DNA of 42,065 bases. Origin: an uncultured Oceanospirillales bacterium. GTDB lineage: Bacteria > Pseudomonadota > Gammaproteobacteria > Pseudomonadales > Endozoicomonadaceae. Below, in pieces: positions 32,293-41,810 of the stretch; positions within the stretch are counted from its first letter, which is position 1; every line of letters starts with the position of its first letter. The notes beneath the pieces were generated by a model that searched no databases, was not told the DNA's origin, and worked only from the letters and a program-made list of their open reading frames with translations. Location: positions 1 through 42,065 of the forward strand of contig CAMRBW010000020.1 in assembly GCA_947040555.1 (NCBI GenBank), written 5' to 3'. The translations under genes were made by a program, and so were the position numbers.

Positions 32293-34668
32293 ATGATCGT
32301 GAACCACAAAATGTTTTGTCATGCAGTTGTCGCATCCCTGTTTTGTGTCTGTATAAACACAGCAAAAGGGTCACCTTCCACTATGGGAAGCGTGACCAAC
32401 AGGGAGATTTCCTTGCAGACGATAATGTTCTTTCAGGAGGCGATGTTTTCCCCTGCCTCGAGCCCCGGGAATAATGACCATGTCAACGGTCTTCCCGAGC
32501 CCCTGCTTGACAAAGAAGAAAATAAGCCGTTGCACCCAGTGAGTTTTCTTCTAAACCAGCAGGGGGATGGACGTGCTTACGCAATTTATAATTTCGCTTC
32601 CAAGGGCTGTCTCGCGGCTTCCTATTCGGAGCACCATGATTTTATCCGTGACAATGCAGAAGCAAGGACAACGGTTTGCTACCTGTCAGGGAGCGGGGAT
32701 GCAAGAAACAGCCAATATCCTTTTACCCAGTTTTTTTACTACACCACTGCTGGTCAGCTCCAGAGTGCGTCCAATTATGAATTCTGTCTGGCTGTTAAGT
32801 CAGCGGATTATAAAAATGGTGAGCCTATTGTTTTCAAGCGGTGTGATGCAGAAGATCTGAGCCAACGGTTTATTTATAACAGCCACTCCAGCCAGATAAG
32901 AGTATCAGCGAGTCGATCCTATTGTCTTGCCATTGAAGGCTCTGCCAATGCCAGAGAGTCAAAAGTCATTCTCCAGAAGTGCGATAACCATGCAAATGAC
33001 CAGAACTGGAAAGTGGAAACACCGAGTGTCGCCAGGATTAAGAACAAGGCCAAAGGTGACTATGTTGCCATTGATACTGAAAAAGTCGGTTCCAACAAAG
33101 CATTAATTACATGGCCTTCGGAACAGACCAATATGTGGCTGGATCAATACTGGATTTTTGATGGTTTTGAATACAAGCCAGGCCATACCGCCACAGTGCT
33201 GTCGCCGTTTGCCAACTCAGAAATTTGTGTTGAAAACGCAGACCGGGGTTACCTTTCCACGAGCAATGGAGACAGACTTGGCCTTTTAGCGTGCAATCCC
33301 AAAGACCGGTTGGATCAGCAACTGATTTTTACCGATGATGCTTTTCTACCTGATCGCTGGGGAGATATGTTTATGGATGGTCTCACTGCCAAACATGTTG
33401 CTATTTCAGGCAGTAGCGATAAAGCCGGTTCAAAGCTGATTTTTTGGACGAAAAATGATACTGCGGATGATCAGAAGTTTCAGGTAGACACCGGGAGCGG
33501 GATCTTTGCATTTTACAATGAGTCTAAGGGCACCTGTCTTTCTGCGCCCCATACCGTCAGTTCTGATAAGGTTTTCTACAGCCAGAAATGTGGTAAAGCT
33601 GTAGCCGGCCGCCCCTATCACAATTTCTTTCAGGCATTAAAAGACGACGATGGATACTATATTTTCTGCAGTATTTACGACAATCGCTGGTGTCTCCGTG
33701 CCGGCGATCTGTATGGTTACCTGTTTATAGAGCACAACTCCTCTTTCAATAGCACCTCGGATGACAAGTTCAGGTGGAAAGTGTCCAGCAACCGCTTGCA
33801 GTCGGTAAAAACAAAGCAATGTATTGACTTCAGCGATGAAACGAGTGGCTCAACAGGGTTTGCCAGACTTAAAAAATGCAGTGGTAGTGAGAGTCAGAAA
33901 CTTATTGCCATGAAATCACCGGTGCCCAATGCGGGTGCGTTCAGAGCGGATTATTTGTGTAAAAAACCCGACAGGGGCCCACGCGCGCCAGAACCCAATA
34001 ATGCCTTGCCACACATTTATCATGAAAGATACGGCGTTTTGAATGACGTTATCACGGATTATGGCTTAACCGGCGGGATTCTTGCCGATCTCTTCAGACT
34101 GCTATATCAGACAGACAACAGTTACTATCTTGGACAAATCCGTAATATGTTGACGCAGATGGGATATGCTCCCGGGCGTGGTAGCCAGGGGGCGTTTCAG
34201 CTGTACCTCATCGATCAGGCGCTCAGACACAGGTCTTTAGCGATAGATAGTGTTGCCAACACAGCATTTGGTCGAAGCTATGCCCTCCAGTTTGGTCAAA
34301 ATACCAACCCGTACGAATCCTATGGTATCGCTATAGAAGACGACGATTCTTTTAATCGTGACATGACTCAATTCGGTTCTGTTAGTACGGCCAGGCTGGA
34401 TCAGTTTCTGATGAATATTGACGGAATCACCCGGGGTAGAGATCTTCGCCATGATGAAGTCGAACGACTTCGTCTGCTGGCAGGGTTGGCAAGGAATTAT
34501 GGACGCATCCAGAACAGCATCGGTCTTTACCTTCGTGAACTGTCTAATAGTTCTGAACGCTTCCATCGGGCAGCCGCTCAGATGTATAGCGAAATTCTTT
34601 CGGAGACAGGAAATTCCGCAGAAATACCTAATCGGGAAACATTGGAGGATCAGCCTGAAGGGTGTTAA
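32293..34668 (+). CDS. Large secreted protein with ricin-B-type beta-trefoil repeats
   Basis: 791 residues from ATG 32293 (MIVNHKMFCH), with a strong AAGGAG SD. A signal peptide of about 26 residues ends near NTAKG. From about residue 95 to 560 there are repeated ricin-B units with Cys pairs and QxW-like closures (SQRFIYN, DQNWKVE, DQYWIFD, DQQLIFTD, DQKFQVD, DDKFRWKV), enough for about three beta-trefoils. These domains usually bind galactose or GalNAc glycans. Residues about 570-791 form a helical C-terminal domain I do not recognise (DYGLTGGILADLFRLLYQ...). It is possibly an exported adhesin or toxin-like protein for host glycans (inference). Many Cys suggest disulfide folding outside the cytosol. 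Confidence 0.8.
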   Translation: MIVNHKMFCHAVVASLFCVCINTAKGSPSTMGSVTNREISLQTIMFFQEAMFSPASSPGNNDHVNGLPEPLLDKEENKPLHPVSFLLNQQGDGRAYAIYNFASKGCLAASYSEHHDFIRDNAEARTTVCYLSGSGDARNSQYPFTQFFYYTTAGQLQSASNYEFCLAVKSADYKNGEPIVFKRCDAEDLSQRFIYNSHSSQIRVSASRSYCLAIEGSANARESKVILQKCDNHANDQNWKVETPSVARIKNKAKGDYVAIDTEKVGSNKALITWPSEQTNMWLDQYWIFDGFEYKPGHTATVLSPFANSEICVENADRGYLSTSNGDRLGLLACNPKDRLDQQLIFTDDAFLPDRWGDMFMDGLTAKHVAISGSSDKAGSKLIFWTKNDTADDQKFQVDTGSGIFAFYNESKGTCLSAPHTVSSDKVFYSQKCGKAVAGRPYHNFFQALKDDDGYYIFCSIYDNRWCLRAGDLYGYLFIEHNSSFNSTSDDKFRWKVSSNRLQSVKTKQCIDFSDETSGSTGFARLKKCSGSESQKLIAMKSPVPNAGAFRADYLCKKPDRGPRAPEPNNALPHIYHERYGVLNDVITDYGLTGGILADLFRLLYQTDNSYYLGQIRNMLTQMGYAPGRGSQGAFQLYLIDQALRHRSLAIDSVANTAFGRSYALQFGQNTNPYESYGIAIEDDDSFNRDMTQFGSVSTARLDQFLMNIDGITRGRDLRHDEVERLRLLAGLARNYGRIQNSIGLYLRELSNSSERFHRAAAQMYSEILSETGNSAEIPNRETLEDQPEGC

Positions 34669-34824
34669 ATCTGACGCTGACCGTATGAATAGCGTCATAT
34701 AACTTAGTGCAGGCGATCGGTGAACATGTTTGGCATTTGCAGGCAAAAAAGGGACATCCATACATTTACCTGCTCATGCCAAATTACCTGCTCACGGCCA
34801 ACAAAATGTGGATATCCTTGCTTT

Positions 34825-35253
34825 TCATGAACGGGCCTCATCAGGACTATTTTCCTGTTTTCCGGGCACAGGTCTCCCCCACGAGTTCTTTTCCTTGTCA
34901 TAGCTGACCTGCCGTAACTGAGGAAAACGCTTAAGGGCTTCCTCTGCCATCAATACTGTTACCTTGTCGTCTGTTCTTTTGACCATGACACGGTAATGCA
35001 AAGTGAAACCGAAGTGCCCAGCACCAGAACGCGCCGGAGATCCATGCCGGGTCGACCAGTATTACGATTAACAGTGTCCGGAATCATGCTTTCCAGAATG
35101 CTGAACACTTCATCTCTCAGGGAGGGTGCCAGGTATATGTATTGCAATCCCCGCAGTAAGCGTGGGATATCGTCACGGGAACGGCTCGTCCAGGCGGATA
35201 GCTGAAATATCTACCTCACAGAGCTGTTTTTGTGGTTCAAGTGGTCGGCGCAT
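34825..35253 (-). pseudogene. ISNCY-type transposase remnant, frameshifted and internally deleted
   Basis: From ATG 35253 the frame reads MRRPLEPQKQLCEVDISAIR, shifts by one base near 35196, continues DDIPRLLRGLQYIYLAPSLR then NRNTGRPGMDLRRVLVLGT, and shifts again near 35015. After a jump of what should be about 100 residues it reads HYRVMVKRTDDKVTVLMAEE and RFPQLRQVSYDKE, ending at TGA 34825. The order matches ISNCY-type transposases. No inverted ends were found, so only a dead relic remains. It fills most of the gap between the lectin gene and speA (34669-35392). Confidence 0.7.
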
Positions 35254-35392
35254 TCAAAAACTACGTTTCTTGAAAAAAATCACTGCCTATTATGCCCTAC
35301 AGGCTAGAGATTCCAAGGGTTTTGGTTTTCGTTCAGGCACGACTTAACGATCTTGATTATCTGTATCTAAAAATTCGTCAGGAGGGTCAAAA

Positions 35393-35422
35393 ATGATCAG
35401 CCAACCGGCGCAATGGTCATAA
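35393..35422 (+). CDS. Candidate 9-codon leader peptide upstream of speA
   Basis: ATG 35393 follows AGGAGG at 7-bp spacing, the strongest ribosome-binding site in the neighbourhood. It encodes MISQPAQWS and stops at TAA 35420-35422. speA begins 22 bp further on with no recognisable SD. The arrangement suggests translational coupling or regulation of speA by this ORF, but nothing in the peptide is known to sense arginine or polyamines. It could also be chance. Confidence 0.4.
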   Translation: MISQPAQWS

Positions 35423-35444
35423 AAAAACGCCCAAGTAGACGAAC

Positions 35445-37397
35445 ATGACAATTGAACTATGTTCAACAGCCATACCACCAAAACCGAGGGTTTCGCTGTT
35501 GGAAGCATGGCGTATTGAACAAGCGGCCGAATTATACGGGATTCACCGTTGGGCTAACGGCTATTTTGGTTTGAATGCTCATGGCAATGTCACCGCCAAA
35601 ACACAGGATACCGAGGTTGCTCTGCTCGATATTGTGCAGGGTATGACGGAGAGGGGGCTGAACATGCCGATACTGCTGCGTATCGAGAATATTCTTGATG
35701 CCCAGTTAAGTCGCCTGAATGAAGCCTTTCGAGCCGCCATCGCCACGTGTGGCTACAACAATCGCTACCGGGGTGTCTACCCGATCAAGGTCAACCAACA
35801 GGCTCAGGTGACCGAAGAGATCGCCGATTTTGGCAGCCGTTATCAACACGGCTTTGAAGTCGGCAGCAAACCGGAACTGATCACCGCTCTCGCCACGCTG
35901 AAAGCACCGGGCAGCATGATTATCTGCAACGGCTATAAGGATCCCGGATTTATTGAACTGGGCTTTCATGCCATCAAACTTGGCTTTACCTGCTTCTTTG
36001 TTGTGGAGACCCCGACCGAACTGCCTATTATTATCGAGCGCAGCCGGACATTCGGGATTGAACCACTGATCGGGGTCCGGATAAAGATGACCAGCTCCGT
36101 CAGCGGATACTGGAACTCCACCAGCGGCGACCGCAGCGTTTTCGGGCTTACCAGCACTCAGCTGATCAGTGCGGTCGATCTGCTAAAAGCGGAGGGCATG
36201 CTCCACTGCCTGCAACTGCTGCACTGTCATCTGGGCTCGCAGATTCCCAATATTTGTGATATTCGCAGCGGTGTTGTTGAGGCGTGCCGCTACTACGCTG
36301 ACCTGCTCAACGAAGGCGCTACCATGACCCATATCGACCTGGGAGGCGGACTGGCTATCGACTATACCGGTGCCCGGCTGAACGACGCCCAGAGCCGGAA
36401 TTACGGTCTGGAAGAGTACTGTGAAGGGATTGTCGATACCCTGAAAACCACCTTCGACAGTTACGACATCGAGCACCCGGTGATTGTCACTGAGTCGGGA
36501 CGGGCAACCGTCGCCTACTCCTCGGTGCTGTTGTTCAATGTGCTGAACGTCACCACCTTTGAACCCGCCGCCATAACCGGCGAGGCCGCACGTTATCCCG
36601 CGTTGTATCCTGAGCTGGCTCCCATGGTGGAAATCTTCGACTACCTCAACCCCCAGCGCATCCAGGAGTGTTACAACGATGCACACTTTTACCGGACCGA
36701 ACTTCGCGAGCAATTCAAACGTGGTCAGATCAACCTTCGCACGCGCTCTATTGCCGAAAATCTGTTTCTGGACATCATGCAGCGCATTGTCGCAATACTG
36801 GACACATTAGAGCGAGTGCCCGCCGACCTGGAAGGTTTGAAAGCCTCTCTCGCCGACATCTATTACGGCAATTTCAGCCTGTTCCAATCCCTGCCGGATA
36901 TCTGGGCTATTAATCAGCTGTTCCCGATTATGCCCATTCATCGCCTGAACGAGGAGCCTACCCGGCAAGCGGTGCTTGCGGATATCACCTGTGACTGCGA
37001 TGGCAAGATCGACAACTTTATCGATCCCTGGGGGGGCACCTCAACCACCCTGCCTCTGCACCCGCCCAGAGAGAGTGAGGAGTACTATCTTGGTGTCTTT
37101 CTGGTGGGTGCCTATCAGGAAATTCTTGGGGATCTGCACAACCTGTTCGGGGATACCCATGTGGTCAGTGTGCGCCTGAACCGTGATGGCAGCTACGATG
37201 TGGTCAAGGAGATACACGGAGATTCCGTCGCCGATGTCCTGAGCTACGTAGAGTACCAACCGATTGAAATGCAAAAACGATTCCGGGACACCGCTGAGCA
37301 GGCGGTCAAGGAAGGACGAATCAGCGCCTCGGAAAGACAACAGATGATGGCTACGTTCAATGCCAGCATGCAGGGCTACACCTATTACGAACGTTAA
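35445..37397 (+). CDS. speA: Biosynthetic arginine decarboxylase
   Basis: A 650-residue PLP-dependent enzyme of fold type III that makes agmatine from arginine, the first step of the agmatine route to putrescine. PLP-lysine motif: YRGVYPIKVNQQ. Also FEVGSKPEL, LQLLHCHLGSQIPN, the glycine loop HIDLGGGLAIDY, VTESGRA and a C-terminal active-site Cys in DITCDCDGKIDNF. Length fits SpeA. It leads an operon with the carboxyspermidine genes, which need putrescine. The agmatinase or agmatine deiminase that completes the route is not in the window. ATG 35445 has a poor SD behind the leader ORF. Confidence 0.95.
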   Translation: MTIELCSTAIPPKPRVSLLEAWRIEQAAELYGIHRWANGYFGLNAHGNVTAKTQDTEVALLDIVQGMTERGLNMPILLRIENILDAQLSRLNEAFRAAIATCGYNNRYRGVYPIKVNQQAQVTEEIADFGSRYQHGFEVGSKPELITALATLKAPGSMIICNGYKDPGFIELGFHAIKLGFTCFFVVETPTELPIIIERSRTFGIEPLIGVRIKMTSSVSGYWNSTSGDRSVFGLTSTQLISAVDLLKAEGMLHCLQLLHCHLGSQIPNICDIRSGVVEACRYYADLLNEGATMTHIDLGGGLAIDYTGARLNDAQSRNYGLEEYCEGIVDTLKTTFDSYDIEHPVIVTESGRATVAYSSVLLFNVLNVTTFEPAAITGEAARYPALYPELAPMVEIFDYLNPQRIQECYNDAHFYRTELREQFKRGQINLRTRSIAENLFLDIMQRIVAILDTLERVPADLEGLKASLADIYYGNFSLFQSLPDIWAINQLFPIMPIHRLNEEPTRQAVLADITCDCDGKIDNFIDPWGGTSTTLPLHPPRESEEYYLGVFLVGAYQEILGDLHNLFGDTHVVSVRLNRDGSYDVVKEIHGDSVADVLSYVEYQPIEMQKRFRDTAEQAVKEGRISASERQQMMATFNASMQGYTYYER

Positions 37398-37430
37398 TTT
37401 CTGTCGTTAACAACAACAGCGAGGATTACC

Positions 37431-38612
37431 ATGGCTACAGTCCTGATTATTGGTGCCGGTGGTGTGGGTCAGGTCGTTACCCACAAGTGTGCCAGACTGC
37501 CAGAAGTATTCAGCCATATTGTGCTGGCCAGCCGTAACGAAGAGAAGTGCAAGACCATTGCCGCCCAATTGGATCGCACGATTGAAACCGCTCAGGTTGA
37601 CGCGGACAACGTAGCGGAACTGGTGGCACTGATGAACCGGGTAAAACCCTGGCTGGTGATAAACGTCGCCCTGCCCTATCAGGATCTCACCATCATGGAA
37701 GCCTGTTTAGAGACCGGCGTCCACTACCTCGACACCGCCAACTACGAGCCACTGGAGACGGCCAGATTCGAGTATAAATGGCAGTGGGCCTATCAGGAGA
37801 GATTCCAGCAAGCGGGGCTGATGGCGCTGCTGGGTTCCGGCTTTGATCCCGGTGCCACCAACGTATTTACCGCCTACACCGCCAAACACTTTTTCGATGC
37901 CATTCATGCGCTGGATATTATCGATGTCAATGGCGGTGATCATGGCCACCCTTTCGCCACCAACTTCAATCCGGAGATCAATATCCGGGAGGTGACCGCC
38001 GTCTGCCAGCACTGGGAAAACAACGCATTTGTGACTACGCCTGCCATGTCATTGAAACGGAGGTTCAGCTGTCCGGACGGTATTGGGGATTTCACTATCT
38101 ACCGAATGTACCATGAGGAGCTGGAGTCCCTGACCAGACATTATCCCACCCTGAAAAAGGCCCAGTTCTGGATGAGTTTCAGTGACAGTTACCTGAAGCA
38201 TCTGGAGGTACTCGGTAATGTCGGTATGACCAGTATCAAGCCGGTCAATTTCAATGGCACCGAGATTGTTCCGGTGCAATTCCTGAAGCATCTGCTGCCC
38301 GATCCGGCCTCGCTTGGGCCACTTACCAACGGCAAGACCTGTATCGGTTGTGTTGTTCAGGGAACCAAAGATGGTCAGGAGCGGTCTGTATATATCTATC
38401 AGGTCAAGGATCACCAGGATTGCTACCAGGAGGTACAGTCCCAGGCGATCTCCTACACCACCGGCGTACCGGCGATGATCGGGGCCAAACTGATGATTGA
38501 AGGTCAGTGGCTAAAGCCGGGGGTGTGGAATATGGAGCAGTTTGACCCTGATCCGTTTATGGAGGATATGAACCGCTACGGCCTACCCTGGACAGTGACG
38601 CTAAATGATTAA
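37431..38612 (+). CDS. Carboxy(nor)spermidine dehydrogenase (saccharopine-dehydrogenase-like)
   Basis: 393 residues. The N-terminal NADPH-binding Rossmann motif is VLIIGAGGVGQVVTHK. The saccharopine-dehydrogenase-like body includes YLDTANYEPLETA, GFDPGATNVFTAY and DVNGGDHGHPFATNFNPEIN. It condenses putrescine (or diaminopropane) with aspartate semialdehyde to carboxyspermidine (or carboxynorspermidine), the bacterial alternative to SAM-dependent spermidine synthase. GAGG precedes ATG 37431. It overlaps nspC by 8 bases, consistent with coupled translation. With SpeA upstream, putrescine and hence spermidine is the likely branch. Confidence 0.93.
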   Translation: MATVLIIGAGGVGQVVTHKCARLPEVFSHIVLASRNEEKCKTIAAQLDRTIETAQVDADNVAELVALMNRVKPWLVINVALPYQDLTIMEACLETGVHYLDTANYEPLETARFEYKWQWAYQERFQQAGLMALLGSGFDPGATNVFTAYTAKHFFDAIHALDIIDVNGGDHGHPFATNFNPEINIREVTAVCQHWENNAFVTTPAMSLKRRFSCPDGIGDFTIYRMYHEELESLTRHYPTLKKAQFWMSFSDSYLKHLEVLGNVGMTSIKPVNFNGTEIVPVQFLKHLLPDPASLGPLTNGKTCIGCVVQGTKDGQERSVYIYQVKDHQDCYQEVQSQAISYTTGVPAMIGAKLMIEGQWLKPGVWNMEQFDPDPFMEDMNRYGLPWTVTLND

Positions 38613-39774
38613 TAGCCGGACTTTTCTGGATTTCGATACCCGTCGAGTGCCCTCTCCCTGCTTTGTGGCGGATGAGGTCGCTCTTGAAAACAACCTGAAA
38701 ATACTCGCTCACCTTCAGAGCGAGTCGGGGGCCAAAGTGCTGCTGGCACTGAAGGCTTTCTCCCTGTTCGCCTTGTCACCACTGATCAGCCGTTACCTGT
38801 CCGGCACCTGTGCCAGTGGTTTACACGAAGCCCGTCTGGCACATGAAGAGTTTAACGGCGAGCTGCATACCTATTCAGCCGCCTACAAAGAGAGTGAGCT
38901 GCGGGAGATTCTGGCGATCTCTCACCATGTCGTGTTCAACTCCTTCAGCCAGTGGCACCGTTTTCAGCCCCTTGCGCAGGCCGCAACAGTCGATCGTCCG
39001 GAGCTGACCTTTGGTCTTCGCATCAATCCCGGGCATTCCGAAGGCACAGTCCCTCTTTACGACCCCTGTGCCCCCTGCTCTCGGCTGGGAATCCCGATCA
39101 GTGCATTTGATGAGACCCAAATGGAAGGCATCTCCGGGCTCCACTTTCACTCACTGTGTGAACAAGGTTTCGAACCCCTGGATCGCACCCTCTCTGTGAT
39201 TGAGCAAAAACTGGGCAAAACCCTGCACACGCTCAAATGGATTAATTTTGGGGGCGGACACCACATCACCATGCCCAGCTATAACAGAGAGGCTCTAATC
39301 GCCCGCATCAAGGCGTTTCAGGAGCGGTATCAGCTTCAGGTCTATCTGGAGCCGGGGGAGGCTGTGGCTATTTGTACGGGGGTTCTGGTCAGCGAAGTAC
39401 TGGACATCACGCGAAACGCCATGGATCTTGCGATCCTCGATACCTCCGCCACCTGCCATATACCGGACATTCTGGAGGCCCCTTACCGGGCTGATATTTT
39501 TGGCTCGGGAGAGCCGAAGGAGAAGGCGCACTGTTATCGTCTGGGCGGCCAGAGCTGTCTGGCCGGTGATGTGATAGGGGATTACAGTTTCGACCAGCCT
39601 CTCCGCATCGGTCAGAGACTGATATTTGATGATATGGCTCATTATACTATGGTGAAAACAAACACCTTTAATGGCATCGCGCTACCTGCTATTGCGGTAT
39701 GGAATTCCAAAACCGATCAGCTGCGCATTATTAGGGAGTTTGATTATCAGGATTTCAAGCGCCGCCTTTCGTAA
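38605..39774 (+). CDS. nspC: Carboxynorspermidine/carboxyspermidine decarboxylase
   Basis: 389 residues. A PLP-dependent decarboxylase of the alanine-racemase fold that yields spermidine or norspermidine. PLP lysine: VLLALKAFSLF. Then GTCASGLHEARLA, GLRINPGHSEG, GLHFHSLCEQ, the glycine loop WINFGGGHHITMP, YLEPGEAV and the substrate-site Cys in ILDTSATCHIPDILEAPYRA. ATG 38605 lies inside the end of the dehydrogenase gene. It completes the polyamine operon. In vibrios the equivalent pathway influences biofilm formation, so a link to host colonisation is conceivable but not shown here. Confidence 0.95.
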   Translation: MINSRTFLDFDTRRVPSPCFVADEVALENNLKILAHLQSESGAKVLLALKAFSLFALSPLISRYLSGTCASGLHEARLAHEEFNGELHTYSAAYKESELREILAISHHVVFNSFSQWHRFQPLAQAATVDRPELTFGLRINPGHSEGTVPLYDPCAPCSRLGIPISAFDETQMEGISGLHFHSLCEQGFEPLDRTLSVIEQKLGKTLHTLKWINFGGGHHITMPSYNREALIARIKAFQERYQLQVYLEPGEAVAICTGVLVSEVLDITRNAMDLAILDTSATCHIPDILEAPYRADIFGSGEPKEKAHCYRLGGQSCLAGDVIGDYSFDQPLRIGQRLIFDDMAHYTMVKTNTFNGIALPAIAVWNSKTDQLRIIREFDYQDFKRRLS

Positions 39775-39904
39775 GCATTATTTATACGTACTGACGTCGC
39801 GCTCATTGCGCATTTAACCCATGAACTTCGGCAAACTTATATAGGATTACTTCATTGATCTCTCCATACTGTCTGCCGTTTTTCATCCCGATGACGGAAC
39901 CAGA

Positions 39905-40873
39905 ATGCCCTCGACCATGAACCGGAAACGACCCGCTTTGGAAAAGATACGGACCATCAAAGAGAGAGTGCGAACCAGCCCCTACCGGAAGCAATTTCTC
40001 ACTGCTGCCGCATTCTGTACTGCCGCTTTGATGGTTAACGCTACTCACATTGACGATGCCGTCGCCCAGCAATTCACAGATCTGACAACATCCCAGGCCG
40101 AGAAGGACACCTCTATCTGGCTCAACAACTACAGCCGTGCTCAAGACCCAATGGTCATTCAAGGCATCAGCGAGTTGTCCGGCCTGACCTGGAACGATAA
40201 CAGCAAAACCCTGTTTGCGGTCATCAACAGACCGGCCCGGGCCGTTGAACTCAGCCGCGATGGGCAGTTACTGCGCGCCATTACACTGAACGGATTTGAG
40301 GATGTGGAAGGCATTACCTGGATGGGTGGTGAAAACTACCTGATCGCAGATGAACGCAAACACCATGTTTTAAAAGTCACCATCACTCCCGAAACCAAGG
40401 TCATTAACAGCGACAATCTTCCTCTGCTTCAGATAGGCATCGGCACCGGCAATAACAAAGGTTTTGAGGGCATCGCCTGGCAGCCCGATAACCGGAGCAT
40501 TTGGGTCATCAAGGAACGGGATCCGATCACCCTCTACCATATCAAGGGCTTCGCAGACTCGACCGAGACCAACAGAATCGAAATCAACGTCGACGAAAAG
40601 ATGAACCAGGCAGCAAGCAAGGGTAACAGCGATGCCTCTGGTCTGCATCTGGACAGTCGCACAGGGAATCTGCTGGTACTCAGCGATGAATCTGCCCGCG
40701 TTACCGAGATCAATAGAGCCGGTGAGGTCGTGAGCACTCTGAGTCTGGGCTGGGAGCTGAACGACAGCGTACCACAAGCTGAAGGAATCACCATGGATGA
40801 CAAAGGGGATATCTACATCGTCAGCGAGCCTAACTTGATGTACCGGTACAGTAAGACTGCGATACAGAAATAA
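39905..40873 (+). CDS. SdiA-regulated-domain (YjiK-like) periplasmic protein
   Basis: 322 residues from ATG 39905; ATG 39917 is also possible. A basic N-terminus and one hydrophobic segment (about residues 31-46) anchor or export it. The rest is a beta-propeller-like SdiA-regulated domain: GISELSGLTWNDNSKTLFAV, VEGITWMGGENYLIADERKH, NNKGFEGIAWQPDNRSIWV, DASGLHLDSRTGNLLVLSDE and AEGITMDDKGDIYIVSEPN. Four SG/EG blade motifs are visible. The family has no defined biochemical role. It stands alone after nspC and converges with the next gene. Confidence 0.85.
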   Translation: MPSTMNRKRPALEKIRTIKERVRTSPYRKQFLTAAAFCTAALMVNATHIDDAVAQQFTDLTTSQAEKDTSIWLNNYSRAQDPMVIQGISELSGLTWNDNSKTLFAVINRPARAVELSRDGQLLRAITLNGFEDVEGITWMGGENYLIADERKHHVLKVTITPETKVINSDNLPLLQIGIGTGNNKGFEGIAWQPDNRSIWVIKERDPITLYHIKGFADSTETNRIEINVDEKMNQAASKGNSDASGLHLDSRTGNLLVLSDESARVTEINRAGEVVSTLSLGWELNDSVPQAEGITMDDKGDIYIVSEPNLMYRYSKTAIQK

Positions 40874-40925
40874 ACAATCCGGGTTTTGTCTAGCCAGAAC
40901 AGACTCAGACGGAAAATCACAGGAT

Positions 40926-41474
40926 CTACCTGAACGTCTTCAGATGCAGATTCCAGTCTCCGGCAAAGGGAGACTCAAACGAAGAAGATTCACCGGTATG
41001 GACACCCTGCCGATGCAGAGATGTCATCAGTCGCGTCACTGGCTGCTCCTGATCGGGAACCACCTCAACCAGCAACAGAGACTTCCCCTGTTCCAGCTGG
41101 TCATGATAGGGGGAGAGCCGCCAGTTATCGTGACTGACACCAACCAATCCTCCTATCCATGTGCAGAAACCCAAAGCAATCAGGGCAACAAAACCGGCAA
41201 TGACCACACCCCACTGATGGGTTCCAAAGAAGAACCACACAGCCGTACCGGAAGCCACAGAGGCTAAAACACCAAATAGCAAGCCTCTCAATCCTGAATG
41301 AACAATATCGCTATCGCCAAACAAAGCAACGCTATTCAGGCCTCTCTTCTCTAGCGAAAGGGGGCTGCTGCTGGCCACAAGCAAGTGTCCATGCTGAATA
41401 CCCAACTGCTCAAGGTCGTAACAGGCAGACTGTAATTCATCAAGTGAGTTAAAAAGATAGTGATGCTGTTTCAT
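40926..41474 (-). CDS. Two-TM membrane protein of unknown function
   Basis: 182 residues from ATG 41474 (MKQHHYLFNSLDEL), with GAGG at 8-bp spacing. An N-terminal soluble part of about 60 residues resembles a small ferredoxin-like fold (SLDELQSACYDLEQLGIQHG). Two membrane helices follow (about 66-86 and 90-111), the first GA-rich (GLRGLLFGVLASVASGTAVW). A C-terminal soluble segment ends in LHLKTFR. The layout recalls DUF1269-type proteins, but I cannot assign it. It converges with the YjiK-like gene. Confidence 0.7.
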   Translation of the reverse strand: MKQHHYLFNSLDELQSACYDLEQLGIQHGHLLVASSSPLSLEKRGLNSVALFGDSDIVHSGLRGLLFGVLASVASGTAVWFFFGTHQWGVVIAGFVALIALGFCTWIGGLVGVSHDNWRLSPYHDQLEQGKSLLLVEVVPDQEQPVTRLMTSLHRQGVHTGESSSFESPFAGDWNLHLKTFR

Positions 41475-41810
41475 ATTTGACACCTCTCGCCCAAACCGAT
41501 CCGTACTAATGATATTTTAGCGGTTAATACACACATTAGATGACCAAAATACGATTCTGAAGGCATCTGAAATACTTATTCAGATCAAAAAATTTTTTTT
41601 AACTTTGAGTTGTTATAAGCGAGTAGAGGACAAGCAAAAAACAGGGTCTATTAGGTCTTTCATTTTGTTTTCCCATTACATAATAACCAACGACGATGAT
41701 CATTAGAAAGAAAGACCTGCCCCGAATGTGGATCCCGGATTTCCGTAAAGATACTCCTATCTGAGTGCAATCAAAAAAAATACAATCCCACAATTTCAGG
41801 ATCATTACTC
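41475..41810. other. Gene-free stretch with a dispersed repeat
   Basis: AGGTCTTTC (41653-41661) and GAAAGACCT (41710-41718) are perfect inverted repeats. Bases 41705-41722 are the inverse of the repeat at 11857-11874. No gene is supported here; the ORF at 41599-41805 has no recognisable product. Confidence 0.45.
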
